From Desulfobacter sp. (GTDB lineage Bacteria > Desulfobacterota > Desulfobacteria > Desulfobacterales > Desulfobacteraceae): 64,000 nucleotides of DNA. The translations under genes were made by a program, and so were the position numbers. The notes under the pieces were generated by a model that did not search any database, was not told where the DNA came from, and saw only the letters and a list, made by a program, of their open reading frames with translations. The stretch is taken from positions 449,501 to 513,500 of the forward strand of contig CP054838.1 of the NCBI GenBank assembly GCA_028768545.1. Direction: 5' to 3'. Below, in pieces: positions 33,811 through 42,936 of this stretch. How positions within the stretch are numbered: the first letter of the stretch is position 1; each line of letters opens with the position of its first letter.

Positions 33811-35308
33811 AAAAGTTAAAACAGCCATCACCCCCACCCGGGAAGAGGACTATCCCCAGTGGTACCAGGAGGTGGTAAAGGCCTCGGACATGGCCGAAAA
33901 TTCACCGGTCCGGGGGTGCATGGTCATCAAACCCTGGGGGTTTGCCATCTGGGAAAATATCCAGCGCCAAATAGATGCCATGTTCAAGAAGACCGGGGTT
34001 AAAAATGCCTATTTTCCTCTGTTTATCCCTTTGAGCTACCTTGAAAAAGAGGCCGAGCATGTGGAAGGCTTTGCCAAGGAATGCGCCGTGGTCACCCACC
34101 ACAAACTTGAACAATCTGAAGATGGCGGGCTGAAACCTGCCGGAGAACTGGCCGAGCCCCTGATTGTGCGCCCGACCTCCGAGACCATCATCGGAGAATC
34201 CATGTCCAAATGGACCTCTTCATACCGGGATCTGCCCATTCTGCTCAACCAATGGGCCAATGTGGTGCGCTGGGAAATGCGGACCCGGATGTTTTTGCGG
34301 ACCTCTGAGTTTCTCTGGCAGGAAGGCCATACCGCCCATGCCACCAAAGAAGAAGCCATTGACAGGACCCTGCAGATGCTGGATGTTTATACGAAGTTTG
34401 TGGAAGAGCATTTGGCCATGCCCGTGATCAGGGGGCAAAAGTCGGAATCAGAACGCTTCCCAGGGGCGGATGACACCACCTGCATCGAAGCCATGATGCA
34501 GGATAAAAGGGCCCTGCAGGCCGGGACTTCCCATTTTCTCGGACAAAATTTTGCCAAAGGATCCAATATTACCTTCCAGAATGAAGCCGGGGAAGAGGCC
34601 CACGCCTGGACCACCTCCTGGGGCACTTCCACCCGGATGATCGGGGGGATGATCATGGTCCATTCGGATGATGACGGCCTGGTGGTCCCGCCCAGGGTCG
34701 CGCCCGCCCATGTGGTGATTTTGCCCATCCTGAAAAAGGGTGGGGACAATGACCAGACCTTAAAAAGCGCCCAGGCCTTAAAAGAGGCCCTTGGGGCCAA
34801 ACTATACCACGGCCGGCCCGTGGAGGCGGAGATTGACAACCGGGATATCGGCGGTGCCCGCGGGTGGGAGTGGGTGAAAAAAGGGATTCCCATCCGGGTT
34901 GAAATCGGGCCCAGGGATATTGCAAACAACTCTGTTTTCATGGCCAGAAGAGATACCAATAAAAAGGCCGGCATGGACAGGGAGACCTTTGTGGACACCA
35001 TTGGAGAGATTCTGGATGATATCCAGAGCACCTTGTTCCAAAGGGCACTTGCCTTTAGGGAGGAAAACACTTTTTCCATTGACGATAAAAAAGAATTTTA
35101 CACCCTGTTTAAAAAGGCAAAAGGTTATAACAACGGGGCCTTTGTCATGTCCCACTGGTGCGGGTCAGGCCGGTGTGAAGAAAAGATTAAAAAAGAGCTG
35201 TCCGTGACCATTCGATGTATTCCCTTTGACAGCCCCAAACAAGAGGGAACCTGTATCTGTTGCGGAGAAAAAAGCGAGCAGCGGGTCTTGTTTGCCAAGG
35301 CATATTAA
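33803..35308 (+). CDS. proS: Prolyl-tRNA synthetase, archaeal/eukaryotic type
   Basis: Class II aminoacyl-tRNA synthetase of 501 residues. It is the short, archaeal/eukaryotic-type enzyme without the editing insertion: motif 2 region RWEMRTRMFLRTSEFLWQEGHTAH, LIVRPTSETIIGESMSKW, and the motif 3 region. The anticodon-binding domain (AHVVILPILKKGG) is followed by the zinc-binding-like C-terminal part with CGSGRCEEK and CICCGE, ending in aromatic Tyr as is usual for this form. It begins inside the last codons of ispG with GGAGG upstream. Confidence 0.95.
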   Translation: MGKKVKTAITPTREEDYPQWYQEVVKASDMAENSPVRGCMVIKPWGFAIWENIQRQIDAMFKKTGVKNAYFPLFIPLSYLEKEAEHVEGFAKECAVVTHHKLEQSEDGGLKPAGELAEPLIVRPTSETIIGESMSKWTSSYRDLPILLNQWANVVRWEMRTRMFLRTSEFLWQEGHTAHATKEEAIDRTLQMLDVYTKFVEEHLAMPVIRGQKSESERFPGADDTTCIEAMMQDKRALQAGTSHFLGQNFAKGSNITFQNEAGEEAHAWTTSWGTSTRMIGGMIMVHSDDDGLVVPPRVAPAHVVILPILKKGGDNDQTLKSAQALKEALGAKLYHGRPVEAEIDNRDIGGARGWEWVKKGIPIRVEIGPRDIANNSVFMARRDTNKKAGMDRETFVDTIGEILDDIQSTLFQRALAFREENTFSIDDKKEFYTLFKKAKGYNNGAFVMSHWCGSGRCEEKIKKELSVTIRCIPFDSPKQEGTCICCGEKSEQRVLFAKAY

Positions 35309-35335
35309 GGTGTGCCCCAGGAGATCGCCAATTAG

Positions 35336-37486
35336 ATGATTCGAATCACCGACATATTGGATAAAATCTACGATTACAATCCAGATGCGGATGTCTCCCT
35401 GATTGACCGGGCATATATCTACTCTGCCAGGGTTCACGAGGGCCAGGTGAGACTCTCGGGTGAGCCCTATCTTTCCCACCCCCTGGAGGTGGCTGACATT
35501 CTGGCGGATATGAAGCTGGACGTTGAAAGTATTGCTGCAGCCCTGCTCCATGATGTTATTGAAGATACCCCTGCCACCAAGGAAGATATCCAGGACTTGT
35601 TCGGTAAAGGGGTGGCCCATATTGTGGAGGGGGTGACAAAACTGTCTGCCCTGCCTTCCACCACCAAGGCCGTTCAGCAGGCAGAGTCCCTGAGGAAAAT
35701 GATTCTGGCCATGGCTGACGACATCCGGGTGGTTTTGATCAAGCTTGCAGATAGGCTTCACAATATGCGGACTTTGAAATACCACCGCAAACCTGAAAAA
35801 CAGGCCGCCATTGCCCAGGAAACCCTGGATATCTATGCCCCCATTGCCGCCCGTCTGGGCATATTCTGGATCAAGCACGAGCTGGAAGAGATTGCCTTTT
35901 TTTATACCTTAAAAGAAGAGCATGACCGGATCGAAGCCCTGGTCAACCGGGCAAAGGACGAAAAAGAAAATTATATCAAAGAGGTGTCCACCTCTTTACA
36001 CTATAAGATGGAGGAGATGGAGCTGCCCTGTGACATCAAGGGGCGGTACAAGGCCCATTACTCCATTTACCAGAAGATGATTGCCCAGAGCCTGGAGTTT
36101 GACGAGGTCTACGATGTGATCGCCTTCAGGATCATCCTGGAGACCGTTCCCCAGTGCTATGCTGCCATGGGTGCCATCCATTCCATGTGGAAGCCCATCT
36201 ATTACAAGATCAAAGACTATATCGGCAACCCCAAGCCCAATATGTACCAGTCCATCCATACCACGGTGATCGGGCCTAAAGGGGAGCGGGTGGAAATTCA
36301 GATCCGCACCCAGGATATGGACCGGATTGCAGAATCCGGCATTGCTGCCCACTGGTCCTACAAGGAGGGGAGCAATATTGATGAAAACACAGGGGAGCTC
36401 TTTGCCTGGATCCGAAATCTGGTTGAAAACCAGGAAAATTACAATGATCCGGATGAGTTTCTGGAAAATGTCCGGATTGACCTTTATCCGGGGGAAATCT
36501 ACGTGTTCTCACCTGCCGGTGAAATCAAGACCCTGCCCAAAAAAGCCACCCCGGTAGATTTTGCCTATCTGATCCATACCGAGGTCGGAGCCCAGTGCAC
36601 CGGTGCCAAGGTCAACGGCAAGCTGGTTCCCCTGGCCCATGAACTCAAGACCGGTGACACCATAAAAATTATTACCACCAAGGGGCACCAGCCCAGCCGG
36701 GACTGGCTCAACTTTGTCAAGACCGTCAAGGCCAGGACCAAAATTAGGGCGGATATCAATGCCCGGGAAAGGGAAAAAAGCTTTTCTTTGGGCAGGGAAA
36801 TCTGTGAAAAAACATTCAGGAAGCGGAATCATAACTTCAATGCGCTGATCAAATCAGGAGAGATCGGCAAGGTGGCGGAATCTTACGGGTTCAAAACCGT
36901 GGACGATCTTATTGCTCATGTGGGCTTTGGCAAGCTCACCCCCCTCCAGGTCCTCAACAAGATTTTGCCGGATATAGAGCGGGAACAAAAAGAAGAGGCA
37001 GACCTTAAGAAAATTGTCAGCCGGAATACGGGCAAAAGGGATAACGGTATCATTGTCAAAGGCTTAAATGATATTTTGGTCAAATTTTCCAAATGCTGCT
37101 CCCCCCTTCCCGGAGATCCGATAACCGGCTATATCACCCAGGGCCAGGGCGTGACCATCCATAGAAAAAATTGTGTCAACGTCATGAAAATGAGCAGTGA
37201 AAGAAAAATTGATGTCCAGTGGAGCCAGGATCTTAACGAATCCTATCCTGCCTCCATTCGGATCAAAACAGATGACCGCCATGGCCTTCTTGCCGACATT
37301 GCAGCGGTGATTTCCAAATCCAAGATCAACATTCTCAATGCCCAGACCGAAACCACTGAAGAGGGGATCGGGTTTTTCTATTTCACCATCATGGTGGAAA
37401 GTAGTGACCAGCTTAAAAAAATCATGTCTGAAATCAGGCGGGTTAAAAAAGTGACTGACGTAAAAAGAGTGGTTCGAATCGACTAA
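35336..37486 (+). CDS. Bifunctional (p)ppGpp synthetase/hydrolase (RelA/SpoT family)
   Basis: Long RSH protein of 716 residues controlling the stringent response. The HD hydrolase domain has YLSHPLEVADIL and ALLHDVIEDT with the HD pair at about 71-72, so hydrolysis should be active. The synthetase domain shows DIKGRYKAHYSIYQKM, the KDYIGNPKPNMYQSIHTTV loop and IQIRTQDMDRIAESGIAAHW. TGS (about 385-445), a helical/zinc-finger part with FSKCCSPLPGD, and a C-terminal ACT domain (about 640-716) complete it. CAGGAG precedes the ATG. It follows proS by 27 bp. Confidence 0.95.
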   Translation: MIRITDILDKIYDYNPDADVSLIDRAYIYSARVHEGQVRLSGEPYLSHPLEVADILADMKLDVESIAAALLHDVIEDTPATKEDIQDLFGKGVAHIVEGVTKLSALPSTTKAVQQAESLRKMILAMADDIRVVLIKLADRLHNMRTLKYHRKPEKQAAIAQETLDIYAPIAARLGIFWIKHELEEIAFFYTLKEEHDRIEALVNRAKDEKENYIKEVSTSLHYKMEEMELPCDIKGRYKAHYSIYQKMIAQSLEFDEVYDVIAFRIILETVPQCYAAMGAIHSMWKPIYYKIKDYIGNPKPNMYQSIHTTVIGPKGERVEIQIRTQDMDRIAESGIAAHWSYKEGSNIDENTGELFAWIRNLVENQENYNDPDEFLENVRIDLYPGEIYVFSPAGEIKTLPKKATPVDFAYLIHTEVGAQCTGAKVNGKLVPLAHELKTGDTIKIITTKGHQPSRDWLNFVKTVKARTKIRADINAREREKSFSLGREICEKTFRKRNHNFNALIKSGEIGKVAESYGFKTVDDLIAHVGFGKLTPLQVLNKILPDIEREQKEEADLKKIVSRNTGKRDNGIIVKGLNDILVKFSKCCSPLPGDPITGYITQGQGVTIHRKNCVNVMKMSSERKIDVQWSQDLNESYPASIRIKTDDRHGLLADIAAVISKSKINILNAQTETTEEGIGFFYFTIMVESSDQLKKIMSEIRRVKKVTDVKRVVRID

Positions 37487-37879
37487 AAATACGATCGGTC
37501 ATCATTTCCTAACCAAAGTATGTGTAAGATTCCTATAGATAGCCAATGAAAAATGATCTATGGTTACCATGGCCGGGTCTAAATTTGCGGCCGGGCCCGA
37601 ACGTTAACCCCTCAACCTGGATATGTTATGGTAAAGATAAATTGTTTACCAGCCCCTGCCAGAAGACCGGAAATGAAAGGTCCGGTATCCCCCACGTCCA
37701 CGCCTTTTATTTAAAAATCATCGACCCCGGTGATTTAAGTTTCCAGGAAAAAATACGCCTTTTTGTTTATTCTTTGGACCCGGACCGCCTCCCCGGAGGG
37801 TCAGGGGAAAATCCATGAAAAATGGAAAGGGTGTTTATATCCCGGATGCTGATACCAGTAATTTAATGCGGAGATTTGT
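37487..37879 (+). other. Interval between rel and the PIN-PhoH gene
   Basis: This 393-bp stretch shows no tRNA and no obvious terminator. It holds two possible small reading frames (37546-37818 and 37815-37883) that touch each other and the downstream gene through ATGA overlaps. They are described separately. Confidence 0.5.
37546..37818 (+). CDS. Possible small protein upstream of the PIN-PhoH gene
   Basis: A 90-codon frame in an otherwise empty interval. No ribosome-binding site is seen at the ATG, and the N-terminal part reads poorly, but the last 40 codons (SGIPHVHAFYLKIIDPGDLSF, then RLFVYSLDPDRLPGG) look like protein. The stop overlaps the ATG of a 22-codon frame, which in turn overlaps the PhoH-type gene. 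The pair may be one older gene split by a base change. Function unknown. Confidence 0.3.
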   Translation: MKNDLWLPWPGLNLRPGPNVNPSTWICYGKDKLFTSPCQKTGNERSGIPHVHAFYLKIIDPGDLSFQEKIRLFVYSLDPDRLPGGSGENP

Positions 37880-37883
37880 ATGA
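37815..37883 (+). CDS. Possible 22-residue peptide overlapping the PIN-PhoH start
   Basis: Frame reading MKNGKGVYIPDADTSNLMRR then FV. Its start overlaps the preceding small frame as ATGA and its stop overlaps the PhoH-type ATG as ATGA. Either it is a coupling peptide or it is the C-terminus of the preceding frame after a base change. Confidence 0.25.
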   Translation: MKNGKGVYIPDADTSNLMRRFV

Positions 37884-39187
37884 AAAAAATCTTTATTCTG
37901 GACACCAACGTAATTCTTCATGACAGTGCCTGCATTCATCAATTTAAGGATAATGATATTTATATCCCCATAACCGTGATCGAGGAACTGGATAAATTCA
38001 AGAAGGGGAACAACGTCATTAACTGCAATGCCCGGGATTTTTTAAGAACCCTGGATGCATTGTCCAGCGACAAGATGCTCAACGGCGGTGCGCCAATGGG
38101 CAAAGGAAAAGGGTGCATTGCCATACGGCTGGATAACACTTTGGAACCCATTATCAAAGAGAATTTCAGTGAGGTCACCCCGGATATCCGGATTTTGAAC
38201 ATTGCCTATTCCATTGCCAAGAAAAACAGGTTCAAGAATGTTGTTTTTGTGACCAAGGATGTGAATTTGAGGCTAAAGGCCCGATCCATCGGGTTGAAAA
38301 CGGAAAATTATAACTCCCAGTTTATTGAAGATATTTCAGAGATGTATACGGGACTGCAGGTGGTTGAAAACATTAATTCCAACGTGTTGGACGCGCTTTA
38401 CCAGAAGCCCTATGAAACACCGACCGCAAGCCTTGGAGATAAATTAAATTTTTATTCAAATGAAAATCTGGTGCTTAAAAACGGATCTAAATCTGCCCTG
38501 GCTGTTTTTGACGGGGCAAGTCAAACCGTAAAATTGATTCAATCCAGGGCCTGTTATGGGATCAAGCCGAGAAATTCTGAGCAGACCTTTGCCCTGAACG
38601 CCATGCTCAACCCGGATATTTCCCTGGTCACGGTTTCGGGCAAGGCCGGCACGGGAAAGACCCTGCTGGCCCTGGCAAAAAAGCAGTTTTACAGGCAGAT
38701 ATTCATTGCCAGACCCGTGGTTCCCTTGAGCAATAAGGATTTAGGCTTTTTACCCGGTGATGTGGCCTCCAAGCTTGATCCCTATATGCAGCCCTTGTAC
38801 GATAATCTTTCTGTGATCCAGAATCATTTTAACGAGAATCATTCTGCCGGTAAAAAAATCAGGGAATTGATTGAAGAGGAAAAGATTGTGATCACCCCGA
38901 TTTCCTATATCCGGGGGCGATCCATTGTCAGGGTCTTTTTTATTGTGGACGAGGCCCAGAACCTGACCCCCCATGAGGTAAAAACAATTATTACAAGGGC
39001 AGGAGAAGGAACGAAAATCATATTCACCGGAGATATTTTCCAGATTGATCATCCCTATCTGGACAGCCAGACCAACGGGCTAGCCTATATCATAGAAAAA
39101 ATGAAAGGCCAGAAATTGTACGCCCATATTAACCTTGAAAAAGGAGAACGCTCAGAACTTGCGGAGCTGGCCTCCAAAATTTTGTAG
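37880..39187 (+). CDS. PIN-domain/PhoH-like ATPase fusion protein
   Basis: RNA-related NTPase fused to a PIN nuclease domain, 435 residues. The PIN domain (1 to about 140) has the acidic residues in FILDTNVILHD, VIEELDKFKKG, NARDF and FVTKDVNLRLKA. A PhoH helicase-like domain (about 220-435) has Walker A SGKAGTGKT, then ARPVVPLSNKDLGFLPGD, Walker B FFIVDEAQNLTPHE and IIFTGDIFQID. In the family this architecture unwinds and cleaves RNA in vitro. GGAG lies about 6 bp before ATG 37880. A strong hairpin follows the stop. Confidence 0.92.
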   Translation: MKKIFILDTNVILHDSACIHQFKDNDIYIPITVIEELDKFKKGNNVINCNARDFLRTLDALSSDKMLNGGAPMGKGKGCIAIRLDNTLEPIIKENFSEVTPDIRILNIAYSIAKKNRFKNVVFVTKDVNLRLKARSIGLKTENYNSQFIEDISEMYTGLQVVENINSNVLDALYQKPYETPTASLGDKLNFYSNENLVLKNGSKSALAVFDGASQTVKLIQSRACYGIKPRNSEQTFALNAMLNPDISLVTVSGKAGTGKTLLALAKKQFYRQIFIARPVVPLSNKDLGFLPGDVASKLDPYMQPLYDNLSVIQNHFNENHSAGKKIRELIEEEKIVITPISYIRGRSIVRVFFIVDEAQNLTPHEVKTIITRAGEGTKIIFTGDIFQIDHPYLDSQTNGLAYIIEKMKGQKLYAHINLEKGERSELAELASKIL

Positions 39188-39215
39188 TGCGCTAAAAAAA
39201 AGACAAAACAACAAA

Positions 39216-39247
39216 AGTTCCGTCATGTATGAATACATGACGGAACT
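39216..39247. terminator. Bidirectional terminator between the PIN-PhoH gene and rpmB
   Basis: Perfect 15-bp inverted repeat (AGTTCCGTCATGTAT at 39216-39230 and its complement at 39233-39247) with almost no loop. On the minus strand it is followed by TTTTGTTGTTTTG, which suits termination after rpmB; the plus side has a weaker CAATGTTTTG tail. Confidence 0.85.
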
Positions 39248-39299
39248 CAATGTTTTGTCAATGCCGGCGATGCTGCCGGACCTGTATTGTCAGACCGCC

Positions 39300-39494
39300 C
39301 TAAGAGGCTTTAACGACTTTGCCTGCTTTGATACAGGAGGTGCATACGTCGATTTTTCTGACACAACCCGGTTTTACCACTGCGCGGACTCTCTGAAGGT
39401 TTGGGTTGAATCTTCTCTTATTCAGATTATGAGCATGGCTGACATTGTTGCCGACCATTGGTTTTTTTCCGCAAATTGCACATTCTTTTGACAT
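39300..39494 (-). CDS. rpmB: 50S ribosomal protein L28
   Basis: L28 of 64 residues with both zinc-type cysteine pairs (CAICGKKP near the start and CTSCIKAG near the end), so it is the Zn-binding C+ form. Family words [19 protein letters not shown] and RKIDVCTSC are clear. It stands alone on the minus strand, with a strong terminator downstream. Confidence 0.95.
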   Translation of the reverse strand: MSKECAICGKKPMVGNNVSHAHNLNKRRFNPNLQRVRAVVKPGCVRKIDVCTSCIKAGKVVKAS

Positions 39495-39577
39495 TTTTTA
39501 CACTCCTAAACAAAAACGCTTTATCAAAATAATAACCAAAGATAGATACAGCAGTCTGATTCAAAAGTAAAGGAAAA

Positions 39578-40285
39578 TTATTCTTTTTCCGCCTCTTCAA
39601 TCTCTTGTTTCTCTTCTGGCGCCTGGATATTTTCTGGTTCCTGGGGAATCTTTGCGAGAACCTTGGGTATTTTGTCCAGGGAAATTTCGCTCTGCTGGGT
39701 TCCTGGAAAATATTCCACAATGTACTCATACCGTTTCATGGCAGCCTTGTACTTTTTGGTTTTAAAATAATAGTCAGCCACATAGAGTTCATGGCCGGCA
39801 ATGTTGTCAAGGCAGTCTTCAATATACCCTTGGGCCTTTTGGGTCAATTCATTCTTGGGAAACTGCTGAACCAGGCGCTGAAACTGGGCAACGGCATTTT
39901 TAGCCGGTCCCGGATCCCGGTCAACGGTATCCATCTGGTTGAACCAGCACAGCCCGGTCTGGTTGATGACATAAGGCACAGCCTCATTTCTGGGATGCAT
40001 TTTTTCAAAGCCTTCATAGGCGACAATGGCTTCGTCATACTCTTCGAGTTTAAAATGGGCATCTGCTGTTTTCAGTTCTGCCAGGATGGCATATTTGCTG
40101 AACGGATACCAGTCCTTAAGATCGGTATAGGCCTTGACAGCCTCTTCATAGTCCTCGTTCATAAATGCTGCAGCACCTTCGGCAGCCAGCTGCTGGGCAC
40201 TTTTATTCATCTGGCTGGATTCTTCAAAAAGCGAGCACCCGGAAAGAAAGATCACCAATACTCCGATAATAAGGCATTTTTTCAT
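39578..40285 (-). CDS. bamD: Outer-membrane assembly lipoprotein BamD
   Basis: Lipoprotein of the BAM outer-membrane protein assembly machine. Lipobox VIFLSGCS is followed by TPR-like helical repeats (EGAAAFMNEDYEEAVKAYTDLKDWYPFS, HFKLEEYDEAIVAYEGFEKMHPRNEAVPYV, and VAQFQRLVQQFPKNELTQKA). The C-terminal tail is rich in Glu and Pro. ATG 40285 lies one base after the trxB stop. Length 235 is standard. Confidence 0.93.
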   Translation of the reverse strand: MKKCLIIGVLVIFLSGCSLFEESSQMNKSAQQLAAEGAAAFMNEDYEEAVKAYTDLKDWYPFSKYAILAELKTADAHFKLEEYDEAIVAYEGFEKMHPRNEAVPYVINQTGLCWFNQMDTVDRDPGPAKNAVAQFQRLVQQFPKNELTQKAQGYIEDCLDNIAGHELYVADYYFKTKKYKAAMKRYEYIVEYFPGTQQSEISLDKIPKVLAKIPQEPENIQAPEEKQEIEEAEKE

Positions 40286-40286
40286 T

Positions 40287-41201
40287 TTATAAATTCTCGA
40301 TATAGTGTTCAGCGGAAACCGCAGCAATGGCACCATCTCCAACCGCAGTCGAAACCTGGCGCAGGGGCGTATCTCTGACATCCCCCACGGCAAATACCCC
40401 AGGGACATTGGTCTGCATATTGGCATCGGCAACGATGAAGCCGCCCTCATCGGTTTCAACCGCCTCTTTTACAAATTCCGTGTTGGGCAGTATCCCGACC
40501 CAGATAAAGCAGCCCTCAGCTTTGATAACGGATTCTTCACTGGTTTTCAGGTTTTTAACCTTTACGCCTTCTATGCCGAAAAACCCTTCAACCCCTGTGG
40601 CAACAGAGTCCCAGACAAACTCGATCTTATCGTTGGCAAAGGCTCTTTCCTGGAGAATTTTAGTGGCCCGAAGTTCATCTCTCCTGTGGACCAGATAGAC
40701 TTTTTTGGCAAACTTGGTCAGAAAAATAGATTCCTGAACCGCGGTATCTCCGCCGCCAATGGCCACAAGGGTTTTTTCCTTGAAAAAAGGGCCGTCACAG
40801 GTGGCACAAAAAGAGATCCCCTTTCCCATGTATTTGTCTTCTCCGATGCCAAGTTTACGAGGGGATGCACCCGAGGCAATAATCAGGGACTTTGCTGTTA
40901 TGCTCTGGTCCTTTAAGATAATCTCTTTGGTGTCCATGCCAAGGTTGAGGCCGTGAACTTCAGCGGTCTTTATTTCCAGTCCCATTTCAACGGCCTGGTC
41001 TTTCATTTTTTCAGCCAGATCATACCCGCTGATACCCTGGGGAAATCCCGGATAGTTTTCAATCCAGTCTGTGATAAGAATCTGTCCGCCGGGCACCGCC
41101 TTTTCCAAAAGCAATACCTTCATTCTGGCGCGGGCAGCATAAAGGCCGGCCGTTAAACCGGCAGGGCCTGCTCCTATGATTACTAGATCATAATCACTCA
41201 T
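40287..41201 (-). CDS. trxB: Thioredoxin-disulfide reductase
   Basis: FAD enzyme that reduces thioredoxin with NADPH. The FAD site is GAGPAGLTAGLYAARA, the redox-active pair is FCATCDGPFF (Cys132 and 135), the NADPH site is AIGGGDTAVQESIFLT, and the C-terminal FAVGDVRDTPLRQVSTAVGDGAIAA is intact. ATG 41201 was chosen over 41204 because of better spacing to AAGGAG. It is 10 bp from trxA, its partner. Confidence 0.96.
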   Translation of the reverse strand: MSDYDLVIIGAGPAGLTAGLYAARARMKVLLLEKAVPGGQILITDWIENYPGFPQGISGYDLAEKMKDQAVEMGLEIKTAEVHGLNLGMDTKEIILKDQSITAKSLIIASGASPRKLGIGEDKYMGKGISFCATCDGPFFKEKTLVAIGGGDTAVQESIFLTKFAKKVYLVHRRDELRATKILQERAFANDKIEFVWDSVATGVEGFFGIEGVKVKNLKTSEESVIKAEGCFIWVGILPNTEFVKEAVETDEGGFIVADANMQTNVPGVFAVGDVRDTPLRQVSTAVGDGAIAAVSAEHYIENL

Positions 41202-41211
41202 CATGATCTCC

Positions 41212-41538
41212 TTAAAGAACGCCTTTGAGGGTCTCTTCAAGTTTTTCCTTGGCAACCATACCCGTGATCTGTTCGGCAACTTCTCCGTTTTTGAAGAAAA
41301 TCAGGGTGGGGATGGCCTGGACCCCAAATTTGCTTGGGCTTATGGGGTTATCATCCACATTTACCTTGGCAAACGCCATTTTATCCCCAAACTCTTTGGC
41401 AAGGGATTCCACCGTAGGTGCAATGGCCTTGCACGGACCGCACCAAGGGGCCCAGAAGTCCACCATTACGGGCTTGTCTGATGTTTTGAGGAATTCTTCA
41501 AAAGAGTCGTCGTTGAGATCTATAATATTCTCTGCCAT
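41212..41538 (-). CDS. trxA: Thioredoxin
   Basis: Classical thioredoxin of 108 residues with the active site WAPWCGPC (Cys33, Cys36), the cis-proline region AIPTLIFFKNG and C-terminal TGMVAKEKLEE. It precedes trxB and bamD on the minus strand, so substrate and reductase are co-transcribed. Confidence 0.97.
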   Translation of the reverse strand: MAENIIDLNDDSFEEFLKTSDKPVMVDFWAPWCGPCKAIAPTVESLAKEFGDKMAFAKVNVDDNPISPSKFGVQAIPTLIFFKNGEVAEQITGMVAKEKLEETLKGVL

Positions 41539-41616
41539 GTTTTTTTCCTATTTCAAATTAAAATTGCCTGTAAATATATGTTCATATTCAATTTTTGTCA
41601 ATTCATTGGGCAATAG

Positions 41617-41675
41617 AAAAGGGTTCTTTTCCCGGATCATATCCAACAGGTGGAAACAGGGAAAAGAACCCTTTT
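41617..41675 (-). terminator. Terminator downstream of the rubrerythrin gene
   Basis: A perfect 17-bp inverted repeat (AAAAGGGTTCTTTTCCC at 41617-41633 and its complement at 41659-41675) with a 25-nt loop. The stem ends in TTTT on the minus strand. It separates the perR-rubrerythrin pair from trxA. Confidence 0.8.
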
Positions 41676-41699
41676 GGGTTTGATTTAAAAGGCCTTGGC

Positions 41700-42275
41700 C
41701 TACCAGTTTTCTGCCAATAGTTCAAAGTGGGCCTGGGGATGGGCACAAGCCGGGCACATTTCAATGGCCTCTTCCCCCTCATGAACATAACCGCAGTTGC
41801 GGCAGCGCCAGGTCACAGATTCTTCTTTTTTAAAGACAGCGCCTGATTCCACATTGGCGGCCAGCTCTCTATAGCGTTTTTCATGCTGCTTTTCGGCAAC
41901 GGCAACCATTTCAAAAACCATGGCAACAGCCTCAAACCCTTCTTCCCTGGCCTGGGCGGCAAACTCAGGATACATCTCTTCCCATTCACATTTTTCCCCG
42001 GCTGCCGCTTCTTTGAGGTTTTCCAGGGTCGTGCCGATGACACCGGCCGGAAAGGCTGCAACAACTTCAACCTCTCCGCCTTCCAGGAATTTGAAAAAGC
42101 GTTTGGCATGCTCTTTTTCCTGGTTGGCCGTTTCTGTAAAAATGTCTGAGATCTGGACAAAGCCTTCTTTTTTTGCCTTGCTTGCAAAATAGGTGTAACG
42201 ATTCCGGGCCTGGGATTCACCGGCAAATGCGGTGAGCAGGTTTTTTTCTGTTTTGGTCCCTTTTAAACTTGCCAT
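41700..42275 (-). CDS. Rubrerythrin
   Basis: Diiron peroxidase of anaerobes that reduces hydrogen peroxide. The ferritin-like domain carries the Glu/ExxH ligands (TAFAGESQARNRY, ANQEKEHAKRFF, VAEKQHEKRY). The C-terminal rubredoxin-like domain has paired cysteines (WRCRNCGYVHEG, EMCPACAHPQAHF). Length 191 is standard. It is 54 bp downstream of a PerR-like gene and should be part of its regulon. Confidence 0.96.
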   Translation of the reverse strand: MASLKGTKTEKNLLTAFAGESQARNRYTYFASKAKKEGFVQISDIFTETANQEKEHAKRFFKFLEGGEVEVVAAFPAGVIGTTLENLKEAAAGEKCEWEEMYPEFAAQAREEGFEAVAMVFEMVAVAEKQHEKRYRELAANVESGAVFKKEESVTWRCRNCGYVHEGEEAIEMCPACAHPQAHFELLAENW

Positions 42276-42329
42276 GCTTTAATTCTCCTTATCGTTGGGG
42301 GTGAATGATTGTGTTGAGGGGATAGTCCC

Positions 42330-42773
42330 TCATCCGGTTGATTTTTCAGCAGCCTTTTTTTGGGGGCTGCGGCATTGATCACAAAATCCCGTGAGACAGA
42401 GCCGTTTTCCAGTGATGGTAAATTTTTTTTCTATTTCAGGGGAAAGGGTTAGACAATCCAGGCTATTATCGTGGATATCAAAAATTTTACGGCAGGAAAC
42501 ACAATAAAAATGGTGGTGACTTTCCTGGTTGGGGTCATACCGTCTGGGGTCTCCATGCCCCTCGACCACATCAATCAAATTGGCCTTGGCAAAGGAGATC
42601 AGGGTTCTGTTGACCGTATCCAGGCTGATGTTGGGAAAGTCCTTTTTTAATTCCCTGTGGATCTGATCCGTGCTGGGGTGGGACAATGACGAGGACAACG
42701 CCTTGTATACCGCAACCCGCTGGGGGGTGATTTTTAAATGATTGGCTTTGCATTGCTCGTAAAAGGTGTTCAA
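42330..42773 (-). CDS. Fur-family regulator, PerR-like
   Basis: Metal-dependent repressor of 147 residues. A winged-helix DNA-binding part (LKITPQRVAVYKALSSS, DTVNRTLISFAKANLI) is followed by the metal-binding dimer domain with His cluster SHHHFYCVSC and a second CxxC pair (GFCDQC). Its neighbour rubrerythrin and an operator-like palindrome in its own promoter suggest an auto-regulated peroxide sensor. Fur or Zur function cannot be excluded by sequence alone. Confidence 0.85.
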   Translation of the reverse strand: MNTFYEQCKANHLKITPQRVAVYKALSSSLSHPSTDQIHRELKKDFPNISLDTVNRTLISFAKANLIDVVEGHGDPRRYDPNQESHHHFYCVSCRKIFDIHDNSLDCLTLSPEIEKKFTITGKRLCLTGFCDQCRSPQKKAAEKSTG

Positions 42774-42803
42774 AATAATTGCCTCAACTGTTTAGTTTTG
42801 GTT

Positions 42804-42832
42804 ATTAAATAGGATTGCCTCCTATTTGTCAA
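42804..42832 (-). promoter_or_regulatory. Promoter and operator of the perR-like/rubrerythrin operon
   Basis: On the minus strand, TTGACA (42832-42827) and TTTAAT (42809-42804) are spaced by 17 bp. The spacer contains a perfect 8-5-8 palindrome: AAATAGGA at 42807-42814 and TCCTATTT at 42820-42827. A bound Fur-family protein would cover both promoter boxes. Confidence 0.65.
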
Positions 42833-42936
42833 TGCTTTTTTGAGGATAGCGAAAATAAATGAACCAGGTATTCTGTTCCGGGGTGGTTTATATTATAAAG
42901 GGTTGGATTGCCCATATCCAAAAGGAGTGAATTCAT

